A DNA stretch of 64,000 bases from the NCBI GenBank assembly GCA_017940255.1, contig JAGAZB010000025.1, forward strand, positions 1 through 64,000, read 5' to 3'. Position 1 is the first letter of the stretch, and each line of letters begins with the position of its first letter. The position numbers and the translations under genes were made by a program. The notes under the pieces were generated by a model, which was not told the DNA's origin, did not search any database, and worked only from the letters and a program-made list of their open reading frames with translations. Of the stretch, positions 52,224 to 60,175 are shown piece after piece. Origin of the DNA: Treponema sp. (lineage in GTDB: Bacteria > Spirochaetota > Spirochaetia > Treponematales > Treponemataceae).

Positions 52224-53768
52224 ATCATAAAAGATTCTACCTTCATTTTCGATTCGCTCTACATGCAGTTTTTCATTAGTAATTTTTTCCAGAAAGGCCC
52301 TGTCATGACTTACAACAATAAGTGCACAGGAAAGAGATGCCAGTGCACTTTCCAGAGCAAGCACACTTGTTATATCCATATGATTCGTGGGTTCATCCAG
52401 AATCAAAAGAGAAAGAGGTTTTTCTACCGCCAGAGAAATCATCAGTTTTCTAAGTTCACCGGGACTAACAGAGCCCTGCTGCAGATTTTCCGGTTCACTT
52501 CCGAGGCGGTATAAAGTCGAAAGAACCGCTCCTCTTTCCGCATCTTCAAGCTCATTGAAGTCAGAAAGAATTTGATTCTTTAAGACTTCTGGAATCTCCT
52601 GGGGTAGATACATAACTTCTTTCGTCCTGCCGGATTTTTCAAGTTCACTAATCAGGTGCTTTATAAAAAGACTTTTTCCACTTCCGTTCTGCCCGGTCAA
52701 GGCAATTTTTGAATCAGGATTAATTATAATCCGCGAAATGTGAAGCTTATAAGAAGTGTTTTCTTCAGATGCAAAAATATCACTTTCTTCTATAACTATA
52801 GCTTTTGAAAAGCCTGCGCCTTCAACCGAAAAACCTTCTTTTCTCATAAGTGATTTTTTTACTGAATCGCGGGCAGCCTCTGTTCTTTGAATCTGACTAT
52901 CAAGATGTGCTTTTGCATCTCCGGTGATTCTGTCTTTTCCACCGAGTCTTGCGACATCAATTTTTCTTTTTGCATCATGATCACGCGGGTCAATATTTTT
53001 TTTAGCAAGGCGGCTTTTAGATCGCTCGTTTTCTTCTGCAAGCCTGCGGCTCCTCTGCTTTTCGCCTGCCGCTTTTGAATCAAACTTATCCCATTCTCCG
53101 CGATTATGAGAAGCCTTCTGCTCGCGAAGCTCCAGAGCCTTGCTAAGTCCTCCGGAATAACTTTCACAAACCACGCACTCACGCCCGCCGGAAAAAGCAC
53201 GAGCTTCATTGTAAAGATAAACTGTGTGTTTACAAATAGAGTCCGCAAAAGAGCGGTCATGGCTTACAATAATTCCGATTCCACTAAAAAGAGCAAGCGT
53301 GTCAGAAATCATGCGGACAGTCTCTTCATCAAGATGATTTGTCGGTTCATCCAGAAGCAGCACAGCCGGACGGTCTGCCAATGCGCAGGCAATCTGGATT
53401 CGCTTCTTCTCCCCACCAGAAAGAGAATCATAGCGACCAATCATTTCTTCTGTAATATGAAGCATTGAAAAGAAGCGCCGCACTTCGTTATCATCACTCC
53501 AGAAAACCGAATAAAGATTTTCCGGCACCTCGGCAGTTTCCTGAGGGCAGTAAATAACACAGCCGGTGGTGCTTTGCCCGCCACTTACGATTCGTCCTTC
53601 ATCAGGCTTAAGTAGTCCTGCAATCAGTTTTAGAAGTGTGCTCTTACCGCAACCGTTACTACCTGCAATACAAGTCCAGCCATCATTAAAATGTAGAGAA
53701 AAATCCTCGAACAAAGTTACGTGCGAAGATGGATATGAAAAATAAAGCTTTTGAATTTCTAATGACAT
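52218..53768 (-). CDS. ABC-F family ATPase
   Basis: 516-residue cytoplasmic protein with two ABC domains and no membrane segment. Domain 1: Walker A GSNGCGKST, signature SLSGGEKKR, LLLDEPTNHLD. Linker of about 100 charged residues (KASHNRGEW to KAHLDSQ). Domain 2: GQNGSGKSL, degenerate signature SPGELRKLM, LILDEPTNHMD. ABC-F proteins act on the ribosome; the compact form resembles antibiotic-resistance types as well as housekeeping ones. GGAGG before the ATG. A leader mini-ORF and hairpin lie upstream, suggesting drug-inducible attenuation. The 3' end overlaps the SAP gene. Confidence 0.88.
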   Translation of the reverse strand: MSLEIQKLYFSYPSSHVTLFEDFSLHFNDGWTCIAGSNGCGKSTLLKLIAGLLKPDEGRIVSGGQSTTGCVIYCPQETAEVPENLYSVFWSDDNEVRRFFSMLHITEEMIGRYDSLSGGEKKRIQIACALADRPAVLLLDEPTNHLDEETVRMISDTLALFSGIGIIVSHDRSFADSICKHTVYLYNEARAFSGGRECVVCESYSGGLSKALELREQKASHNRGEWDKFDSKAAGEKQRSRRLAEENERSKSRLAKKNIDPRDHDAKRKIDVARLGGKDRITGDAKAHLDSQIQRTEAARDSVKKSLMRKEGFSVEGAGFSKAIVIEESDIFASEENTSYKLHISRIIINPDSKIALTGQNGSGKSLFIKHLISELEKSGRTKEVMYLPQEIPEVLKNQILSDFNELEDAERGAVLSTLYRLGSEPENLQQGSVSPGELRKLMISLAVEKPLSLLILDEPTNHMDITSVLALESALASLSCALIVVSHDRAFLEKITNEKLHVERIENEGRIFYDL

Positions 53769-53860
53769 AATGACCTCCAGAGGAAGCCGGCAATAATAAT
53801 AAAATTATGCAGGGAAATAATATAACGAACAGATTCGCAAAACCCCGATAAAATTAAATA

Positions 53861-53949
53861 CTGTAACTGACTTCCTGAAAATGAAATCTCAAATGAGAAA
53901 AAAATGTAGGAAAATCAGATTTACAGTCTCATCGGCAATGCGTCTCCTT
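53861..53949 (-). promoter_or_regulatory. Attenuator-like leader of the ABC-F gene
   Basis: Minus strand: AAGGAG (53949-53944) five bases before TTG (53938), opening a five-codon frame TTG CCG ATG AGA CTG then TAA (53923-53921). The last codons lie in the 5' arm of an imperfect hairpin: CTGTAAATCTGATTTTCCT (53926-53908) pairs with AGGAAGTCAGTTACAG (53876-53861). A ribosome stalled at the mini-ORF would open the stem. Drug-responsive leaders of this shape precede several resistance ABC-F and erm genes. Confidence 0.5.
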
Positions 53950-54029
53950 AAGATAAGATAATTAATTTTATTATGAAAAATGATTTTGTGTCAATGTAAA
54001 AACACTAAAACAAAGATGTTAGTTATTTT

Positions 54030-54055
54030 AAATATGACACTTAGTTGTCATATTT
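54030..54055. promoter_or_regulatory. WYL-regulon operator, copy 3
   Basis: AAATATGACA-N6-TGTCATATTT, then after four bases TGTTATTCT (hexamer 54063-54068). The GyrI-like gene starts at 54119 with GGAAG upstream. Same geometry as copies 1 and 2. Confidence 0.85.
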
Positions 54056-54118
54056 TATATGTTATTCTATAAACATCCGGCTGGATAAAAATCTGCCGGG
54101 TTATACAGGAAGCCTTCA

Positions 54119-54763
54119 ATGCCATTTGATTATAAGAAAGAGTTTAAAGAGTTTTATCTCCCGCCGGCAAAACCGAAGATTGTTCACATTCCCAAAATGC
54201 AGTTTGTCGCAGTACGCGGAAAGGGAAATCCTAACGTGGAAGACGGCGAATACAAAAGCACCCTTGCCCTGCAATATGCAATCGAATACACAATCAAAAT
54301 GAGTAAGAAGGGAGAATATCGAATTGCGGGCTATCAGGATTTTGTAGTTCCACCGCTCGAAGGCTTCTGGTGGCAGGAGAAAAACGGGAAAATCATTCCG
54401 GGTTTTGACTACACTGACAAATCTTCCTTCAACTGGATTTCCGTAATTCGCCTTCCGGATTTTGTGACACAGAAGGATTTTGAATGGGCGAAGAAAAGTG
54501 TGACAGAAAAGAAGGGGCTGGACTGTTCGCGAGCCGAACTCTTTACATTTGAAGAAGGGGATTGTGTCCAGATTATGCATATAGGCTCCTACGACGACGA
54601 ATCGGCAACAAGCAAGCTGATGGATGAGTTTGCAGCCAACAGTGGTTATGAACTCGATTTTTCAGATACGAGACTTCATCATGAGATTTATCTGAGTGAC
54701 CCGCGCAAAACATCAGCCGAAAAACTGAAGACTGTTATAAGACATCCTGTTAAACAAATATAG
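54119..54763 (+). CDS. GyrI-like small-molecule-binding protein
   Basis: 214 residues of the GyrI-like/SAV2568-type group: KPKIVHIPKMQFVAVRGKGNP near 19-39, VPPLEGFWW near 77-85, and the C-terminal TRLHHEIYLSDPRK motif. Some relatives bind drug-like molecules or hydrolyse cyclopropane DNA-alkylating toxins; the residue set here is compatible but activity is not shown. First gene of a probable WYL-controlled operon with VOC and DUF3781-like genes, consistent with defence against a small toxin. Confidence 0.82.
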   Translation: MPFDYKKEFKEFYLPPAKPKIVHIPKMQFVAVRGKGNPNVEDGEYKSTLALQYAIEYTIKMSKKGEYRIAGYQDFVVPPLEGFWWQEKNGKIIPGFDYTDKSSFNWISVIRLPDFVTQKDFEWAKKSVTEKKGLDCSRAELFTFEEGDCVQIMHIGSYDDESATSKLMDEFAANSGYELDFSDTRLHHEIYLSDPRKTSAEKLKTVIRHPVKQI

Positions 54764-54777
54764 AAGGAGAAATTACT

Positions 54778-55131
54778 ATGAATTGTAAAATTGATTCTTT
54801 GTATATAATTGTTGATGATTTGGAAAGAGCAATTGCTTTTTATGAAGATTTCTTTGAGCAGAAAATTCTTAATAAAAGTGAACTTGGTGGTTATTTTGAT
54901 ATTGATGGATTCAGATTTCATCTGTTTGCTTATAAAAAAGTAAGTGAGTCACACTCTTATGGAAGTAACTGCTTACCAAGCATTTGTTTTGAATCTTTAG
55001 AAGAATTGAATAGGAAAATTGCAGACAAAGAAATTTGTTTCCCGCTTACAAAAATCGGTAAGAATTGGGTAGCAGAGTTCGTTGATTCTGAAGGAAATCA
55101 CATCGAAGTATACACACCCGATGAGGAATAA
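54778..55131 (+). CDS. VOC/glyoxalase-fold protein
   Basis: 117 residues, single vicinal-oxygen-chelate module (paired beta-alpha-beta-beta-beta units): IDSLYIIVDDLERAIAFYEDFF at the start and WVAEFVDSEGNHIEVYTP at the end. Family members include metal enzymes and drug-binding resistance proteins. The possible metal ligand E113 is present, but the His expected in the first strand is absent, so it may bind rather than catalyse. AAGGAG upstream; 14 bases after the GyrI-like gene. Confidence 0.85.
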   Translation: MNCKIDSLYIIVDDLERAIAFYEDFFEQKILNKSELGGYFDIDGFRFHLFAYKKVSESHSYGSNCLPSICFESLEELNRKIADKEICFPLTKIGKNWVAEFVDSEGNHIEVYTPDEE

Positions 55132-55134
55132 ATG

Positions 55135-55383
55135 ATGAAAAACGAACTTTTAGAAAACATCGAAAAACTTCACACAACACCGATGGGCGTAGACCGTATT
55201 CGCCGTAACCTCCGGCTTGGCGATGATGTCAAAGATGTTGTTGAATGATGCAGGCAGAAAATTCTGGCCACTGACGCGATAATCATCCGTCAGGGAAAGA
55301 ACTGGTATGTCAAAATTGACGGATGTGAGTTCACTGTGAATGCTTACAGTTTTACAATAATTACAGCGCATATTGTGGTATAA
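55135..55383 (+). pseudogene. DUF3781-like gene interrupted by one in-frame TGA
   Basis: From ATG 55135 the frame reads MKNELLENIEKLHTTPMGVD... to codon 37, then TGA (55246-55248), then 44 more codons in the same frame (CRQKILATDAIIIRQGKNWY... to TAA at 55381). Both sides match the short DUF3781 family, in which a Trp stands before the Cys (VVEWC), so the ancestral codon is most simply TGG. Nothing else in the gene is damaged. It is preceded by GAGGA and abuts the VOC stop. Either a recent nonsense mutation, or TGA readthrough. Confidence 0.8.
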
Positions 55384-55389
55384 TATTTT
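55376..55389 (+). promoter_or_regulatory. Extended -10, leaderless-type promoter of the SPL gene
   Basis: TGGTATAAT (hexamer 55379-55384), five bases before the ATG at 55390, overlapping the end of the DUF3781-like frame. No ribosome-binding site. Confidence 0.55.
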
Positions 55390-56331
55390 ATGCACTTCGT
55401 AACCGCCAAATCAATTCTCACTCCCCGCAGCATGAACATTTACCGCGGCTGTTCGCATGGTTGTATTTATTGCGATTCGCGCAGTAAGTGCTATCAGTTT
55501 ACTCATGATTTTGAAGATATCGAAGTAAAGCAGAATGCGGCTGAGCTCCTGGAAGAAGCTCTCCGTAAAAAAAGAAAACGCTGCATGATTGGAACAGGCT
55601 CCATGTGCGACCCTTACATTCCTCTGGAAAAAGAACTGAATCTTATGCGCCGTTGTCTTGAAATAATTGACCGCTACAATTTTGGCGCAACTCTTATAAC
55701 AAAATCTGACCTTGTCCTGCGGGACCTGGACATTCTTACAAGCATAAATAAAAAGACAAAAGCCGTAGTACAAATGACACTCACCACCGCAGACGACGAG
55801 CTCTGCCGTAAAATTGAACCCGGGGTCTGCCCGACCAGCCGCCGCTTTGAAGTTTTACAGGCCTGCCGCGATGCTGGGATTCCGACAGTTGTCTGGTTCA
55901 GTCCGTTGCTGCCTTTTATAAATGACACCCGCGAAAATATCGAAGGTATTGTTGATTACTGCGCCCGCTCAGGAGTGCGGGCAATTATCTGTTTTGGAAT
56001 TGGCCTCACTCTGCGCGAAGGAAACCGCGAATATTTTTACGCGGCTTTAGACAGGCATTTCCCAACTCCAGTTGTTTTGACAAGCTCAACCACCGATGGC
56101 TCAACCACCGCGAGCGCACCCACCGCGGGAGCCGGCACCGCCAGCCTCAAGGAACTCTACCAGAAAACCTTCGGCTACTCCTACATGTGCTCAAGCCCAC
56201 ACGAAGCTGAGCTTATGACATACCTTGCAAAGCTTTGCCGCCAGCATAATATCCAGCTTGGAACAGATTCTGTCTTTAAGTGGATAGAAGAGTTCCCGGA
56301 CACAGATCCCCTTCAGCCGACTCTATTCTAA
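55390..56331 (+). CDS. SPL-family radical SAM protein
   Basis: 313 residues, spore-photoproduct-lyase-like radical SAM family. The cluster motif is C21-SHG-C25-IY-C28 in RGCSHGCIYCDSR; GTGSMCDPYIPLE and LITKSDLVLRD follow. Members of this broad group repair or modify nucleic acids or have unknown substrates; the genome is not expected to be spore-forming, so true photoproduct lyase is unlikely. Residues about 228-249 are a Thr/Ser/Ala/Gly stretch encoded by palindromic repeats. Confidence 0.85.
   Translation: MHFVTAKSILTPRSMNIYRGCSHGCIYCDSRSKCYQFTHDFEDIEVKQNAAELLEEALRKKRKRCMIGTGSMCDPYIPLEKELNLMRRCLEIIDRYNFGATLITKSDLVLRDLDILTSINKKTKAVVQMTLTTADDELCRKIEPGVCPTSRRFEVLQACRDAGIPTVVWFSPLLPFINDTRENIEGIVDYCARSGVRAIICFGIGLTLREGNREYFYAALDRHFPTPVVLTSSTTDGSTTASAPTAGAGTASLKELYQKTFGYSYMCSSPHEAELMTYLAKLCRQHNIQLGTDSVFKWIEEFPDTDPLQPTLF
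56071..56130 (+). repeat. Palindromic repeat in frame inside the SPL gene
   Basis: GTTGTTTTGACAAGCTCAAC (56071-56090) followed by two CTCAACCACCG units (56085-56095, 56100-56110) and GC-rich sequence, all in frame. The TTCGACAGGCTCAACCACCG-type core also occurs inside guaA. Confidence 0.7.
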
Positions 56332-56379
56332 CTCCCTACCCTTCGTGCTATAATAAACTCAATAAAAAAGGAGACACAA

Positions 56380-57306
56380 ATGGATGATAATAACAATTTC
56401 CACAAAAATCCAATAATCAAAAATATTTATACCGCAGACCCGGCCCCAATGGTCTACAAAGATACACTTTATCTTTACACCACTCATGATGAAGACCAAC
56501 TTGTAAACAATTTTTATACAATGTATGACTGGCGCTGTTTTTCCACAAAGGATATGGTCAACTGGACCGACCACGGAAAGATTTTTTCTCTTGATGATAT
56601 TTCCTGGGCAGATGACCGCGCCTGGGCGCCGCAGGCAATTGAACGAAATGGCAAATTTTATCTTTACTGCCCGGTTCATAAAACAAACGGCGGCATGGCA
56701 ATTGCAGTCGGAATTTCTGACAATCCCGCCGGACCTTTTAAAGATCTTGGCCAGCCACTTATAGACGAAGGCGACTGGAACGATATTGACCCTACTGTTT
56801 TTATAGATGATGATGGACAGGCCTATCTTTATTTTGGAAACCCGGAACTGCGCTATGTTCTTTTGAATGAAGACATGATTTCTTATGACAAAAGCGTCGG
56901 CATAGTAAAAGTGCCTATGACAGAAAAATCTTTTGCAAAAGGAAGTCATGATACAGGTACAACTTACGGCGAAGGACCATGGTTCTACAAACGCAATGGA
57001 CTTTACTACATGGTTTACGCCGCCTTTGCAGAAGGAGAAAAACGAAACGAACATCTGGCCTATTCAACAGCTCCTACAGCCACAGGCCCATGGACCTATG
57101 GCGGAGTGCTAATGGAAGAAGGCCCTTGTTTTACAAATCATCCAGGAATCGCAGATTTCAAAGGCCACTCATATCTCTTCTATCATACAGACGAACTTCC
57201 TGGCGGCAGCCTATTCCACCGAAGCGTTTGTGTTGCCGAATTCAAATATAATGAAGACGGCACTATCAGCACAATCAATAAGTGTGATGGTGTAGAAGGC
57301 ATCTAG
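56380..57306 (+). CDS. GH43 glycosidase (beta-xylosidase / arabinofuranosidase type)
   Basis: 308-residue five-bladed beta-propeller. The catalytic base D20 is in ADPAPMV, the pKa-modulating D137 in NDIDPTVFID and the acid E198 in YGEGPWFYK. No signal peptide, so it acts on imported xylan or arabinan oligosaccharides, like the GH120 enzyme. TATAAT upstream and AGGAG nine bases before the ATG. A palindrome, 57321-57351, follows its stop. Exact bond specificity is not readable. Confidence 0.9.
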   Translation: MDDNNNFHKNPIIKNIYTADPAPMVYKDTLYLYTTHDEDQLVNNFYTMYDWRCFSTKDMVNWTDHGKIFSLDDISWADDRAWAPQAIERNGKFYLYCPVHKTNGGMAIAVGISDNPAGPFKDLGQPLIDEGDWNDIDPTVFIDDDGQAYLYFGNPELRYVLLNEDMISYDKSVGIVKVPMTEKSFAKGSHDTGTTYGEGPWFYKRNGLYYMVYAAFAEGEKRNEHLAYSTAPTATGPWTYGGVLMEEGPCFTNHPGIADFKGHSYLFYHTDELPGGSLFHRSVCVAEFKYNEDGTISTINKCDGVEGI

Positions 57307-57320
57307 TTTTTACACGTTTC

Positions 57321-57351
57321 CATATTCCCAAAATCTTTTTTTGGGAATATG
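57321..57351. repeat. 13-bp inverted repeat between GH43 and the YihY gene
   Basis: CATATTCCCAAAA (57321-57333) and TTTTGGGAATATG (57339-57351) are perfect complements with a five-base loop. It may serve as terminator of the GH43 transcript, or as operator for the following gene whose start is nine bases away. Confidence 0.6.
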
Positions 57352-57359
57352 ATATAAAT

Positions 57360-58634
57360 ATGGCAAATTTTACAGCATACTGCAAAAAAGTTTTCTCACG
57401 TTTTGCTCAGATTTTATATCTTACAATCTCAAACTTTACTAAAAATGCCCTGTGGGAAAGTGCAGCAGCCTGTGCATTCGGATTCATTTTTTCATTTATT
57501 CCAATCACACTCATTATTTTTGCCGTACTCATTGCCGCCATTCAAATCTACCCTAACATTTACAACTTCATTCTAAATTTTGCAAATCAGATTGAATCAA
57601 TAGTAGACATCAAACCACTCTTAAACAGACTGATGGAAACCGGTTCTACAAAATCATTCAACATCTTCCTTATTGTCTGGGTAATCTGGATGGCCCGCAA
57701 ACTTTTTAATTCCATTATAAGTTCCATAAACAAGGTTTTCCGCTCAGTTTCCAAAAGAAAATCATGGTTTAATCAGCTTTTAACCTTCATTATTGAATTC
57801 ACAATGACATTGATTATTGCAGTCATCATACTTTTTGCCTTTACCTTTACACAAATTATTGAACTGCCAGTAATCAAAACAATTTTTGAAAACTTCCAGT
57901 TTATATTCAAACAAAGCTCTCAAAATTTGGGAACCTTTGTTCTTTACTTCATACTTTTCGTAAGTACAACAATTGCCTACCGAGTTATACCGGGGACAAA
58001 GCCGCTTATACGCCGCTGCATTTTTTATGCCGCCCTCAGTACAGTCTCTTTTTTCATTGTGTCATTCTTCATCAACCTTTTTATGAATGTTACGAATTAC
58101 AACACAATTTACGGCACCATCAGTTCTCTTGTACTTTTAATGATGAAGGTTTACATTTTCTTCAATATTTTTCTTTTCTGCGCCCAAATGATTTATGTTT
58201 CTCAGTTTTTTGAAACACTACTCCGCTCTGAAATTTACCTGCTACCAAATTACAAATCTCACGGAATGGGAAACTACCTCAGACGTATGCTTTTTATCAG
58301 CCCGGCAGAAATCCAGACTTTACAGAATACAATTCATCTTGCAATCGGCGATAAGCTTTTTTCAAAAGAAGATAAAGTTGATTACGTTTACTACATCATG
58401 AATGGAGCAATTACTGCAGATACCTCAAGCGGTCTGGAACTTCGCACCCAGGGAAGTTTTTTGGGCGATACCCAGTGCCTTCTCAACGAACCCTACAATT
58501 TTAATGCAACAGCACTTTCTGAATGTGAACTTATCCGCTTTTCAAAAGAAGAGTTTATGCAGATTATTCAACGCAGCTCTCACGCCACCAGAAAAGCCCT
58601 TTCAAAAATTGCAGAATACACTGCGGAAGCATAA
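57360..58634 (+). CDS. YihY/BrkB-family membrane protein fused to a cNMP-binding-like domain
   Basis: 424 residues. About residues 1-290 are a YihY/BrkB membrane domain with six helices (SAAACAFGFIFSFIPITLIIFAVL; FGTISSLVLLMMKVY...), a family of uncertain role once miscalled RNase BN. From about 320 to 424 a Crp-like beta-roll appears (YVYYIMNGAITADTS, GSFLGDTQCLLNEPYNF, ALSECELIRFSKEEF), without the full phosphate-binding cassette arginine, so nucleotide binding is uncertain. The start at 57360 lacks a ribosome-binding site; a later start cannot be excluded. Confidence 0.8.
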   Translation: MANFTAYCKKVFSRFAQILYLTISNFTKNALWESAAACAFGFIFSFIPITLIIFAVLIAAIQIYPNIYNFILNFANQIESIVDIKPLLNRLMETGSTKSFNIFLIVWVIWMARKLFNSIISSINKVFRSVSKRKSWFNQLLTFIIEFTMTLIIAVIILFAFTFTQIIELPVIKTIFENFQFIFKQSSQNLGTFVLYFILFVSTTIAYRVIPGTKPLIRRCIFYAALSTVSFFIVSFFINLFMNVTNYNTIYGTISSLVLLMMKVYIFFNIFLFCAQMIYVSQFFETLLRSEIYLLPNYKSHGMGNYLRRMLFISPAEIQTLQNTIHLAIGDKLFSKEDKVDYVYYIMNGAITADTSSGLELRTQGSFLGDTQCLLNEPYNFNATALSECELIRFSKEEFMQIIQRSSHATRKALSKIAEYTAEA

Positions 58635-58662
58635 AAAAAATAAGAATTCTCCAAGAAAAAGG

Positions 58663-58690
58663 TTGACAATCCCACGGGGGGGGGTACACT
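58663..58690 (+). promoter_or_regulatory. Promoter with a nine-guanine tract in its spacer
   Basis: TTGACA (58663-58668) and TACACT (58685-58690) flank a 16-base spacer containing G9 (58676-58684). A change of one G alters the spacer length to 15 or 17, so slippage could switch transcription of the lipoprotein gene. Confidence 0.75.
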
Positions 58691-58735
58691 TATATAGTGT
58701 TTTTACCGACCAATGTTTAAGCACAAGGAGGATTT

Positions 58736-60175
58736 ATGAAAAAATTATTTATCACACTTTCTATTCTTCTTGCATTCTCACTCGTACTTACATCATGCGC
58801 AGATACAGAAGACAGTACAAAATCTCAAGACACTGGAAACGAACAGCAAAGTAATACAGAAACAGATAAAGACAAGGAAGGTACTTCAGAATCTACACCT
58901 ACACAAGAGACACAGACAGATTCAGCGTCATCAAACCTTTCTTCGTCGGCCTCAAACATTTCGCTTAAAGCAGTAGAAGGCGGAATTGAAATTACTGTGA
59001 CCAAGGATGATGATTGGCATTTTAATATAACAAAGGAAATTGCCTGCAAGGAAAACGGTCTTGAAGCAGAATATGATGAATCATCTTTTACAGATAACAA
59101 ACTGACTTTTCTGTTTCCATTCACAACATCAGGAGAAACTTATACCTTTACTCTCAAACAAGACCGAACCGGAAAAGACCGTCTGGAACAATCAGTTTCT
59201 CTAAAAGCAACAGGCGGCATCGGAAATCCTATAAAAGACGATTATTATCATATACGATATGAAGCATACTATAATGAAACCGCCAATAACTTCATATATA
59301 CATTTAGTTCTCATGGCAATAGTATTTCTGACTTTACAAATCTTGATAAAAGCCTAATAGAGCTTAATGAATCAAAATTCAAATTAGATATCTGGAAAGG
59401 AAATACTTGGGATTGGTTAAATGAATTAATAATCCCTGTTGTACAGAATAATTACAATTCTAAAGACGAATCCGTATATAATTTTGAATATCAGAACTTT
59501 TCTTATTCTGCAAACAAGGATTATATCGCAAATTATGATTATAAATACCATGGTGATTATCATCTGCTGCTAAAACTGAAGGCTATAGACAAAGTTTTAT
59601 TTGCCTTTCCAAGAAACTATGACTGTGTAAAATCAATTCCAACTACAGATACTTCAGATATGCTCTCAGTTCCTGATACTGCAGCTGAGGCAACTACTAC
59701 GACAAATTCAATCACACTTTCCACAGGTGACTGGACATTCTGGGGTGAGTATCCTGTTGATACAGACAAAAGTGATACAAACACGTTTGGACTAGATAAC
59801 GTACATTGGGAATCTGTATTCTTTGGAGATTTTTCATACTCTAGCGGCACTCCAACAATAACTAACTGGAAGCTTACTACAAATTATACAATTCCGAGCG
59901 GAGAATTGAGCTCTAAACAACGAGAGGACATACAGGAACAGGTGGGATACATTCCATCTGCAGACAATGTTATAATCCAGCGGGAACCAATGTATATTAA
60001 TGAACCTCAGAATTCACACATGACAGAACAACTTGTTTATTACATTAACAGAGGTACACAGAATAATCAGATTTCTGATATAAAAACAAATTCAACCAAC
60101 ACTGTATATTCCTTCACTCTTAATGAAATAGAACATGAAGATGACGCATTTACTGCATATTTCATTAAAAAGTAA
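58736..60175 (+). CDS. Surface lipoprotein of unknown function, probably phase-variable
   Basis: 479 residues. Signal with lipobox (VLTSC, Cys 21), then a Ser/Thr/Gln/Glu-rich low-complexity spacer (about 22-75), then a beta-rich region (ISLKAVEGGIEITVTKDDDWHF, about 80-150, Ig-like in pattern) and a longer unrecognised domain rich in Tyr, Asn and Asp. It should be anchored at the outer surface or periplasm. I do not recognise a family. AAGGAGG before the ATG. Its promoter has a poly-G tract. Confidence 0.85.
   Translation: MKKLFITLSILLAFSLVLTSCADTEDSTKSQDTGNEQQSNTETDKDKEGTSESTPTQETQTDSASSNLSSSASNISLKAVEGGIEITVTKDDDWHFNITKEIACKENGLEAEYDESSFTDNKLTFLFPFTTSGETYTFTLKQDRTGKDRLEQSVSLKATGGIGNPIKDDYYHIRYEAYYNETANNFIYTFSSHGNSISDFTNLDKSLIELNESKFKLDIWKGNTWDWLNELIIPVVQNNYNSKDESVYNFEYQNFSYSANKDYIANYDYKYHGDYHLLLKLKAIDKVLFAFPRNYDCVKSIPTTDTSDMLSVPDTAAEATTTTNSITLSTGDWTFWGEYPVDTDKSDTNTFGLDNVHWESVFFGDFSYSSGTPTITNWKLTTNYTIPSGELSSKQREDIQEQVGYIPSADNVIIQREPMYINEPQNSHMTEQLVYYINRGTQNNQISDIKTNSTNTVYSFTLNEIEHEDDAFTAYFIKK

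Larger units (their letters stand above)
53769..54118. other. 350-base control region between ABC-F and GyrI-like genes
   Basis: No conventional gene. It holds the ABC-F leader (mini-ORF and hairpin on the minus strand, 53861-53949), WYL operator copy 3 with its promoter, and an A/T-rich spacer (53950-54029) with no other signal. Confidence 0.6.

Noticed and set aside
55246..55248. Selenocysteine codon in the DUF3781-like gene
   Set aside because: The family is expected to have Trp at this place and no SECIS-like hairpin was evident directly after the TGA; nonsense mutation or Trp readthrough is simpler.
56359..57054. 231-codon minus-strand frame opposite the GH43 gene
   Set aside because: Shadow of GH43; composition is unlike a real protein, and GH43 has all its catalytic residues.
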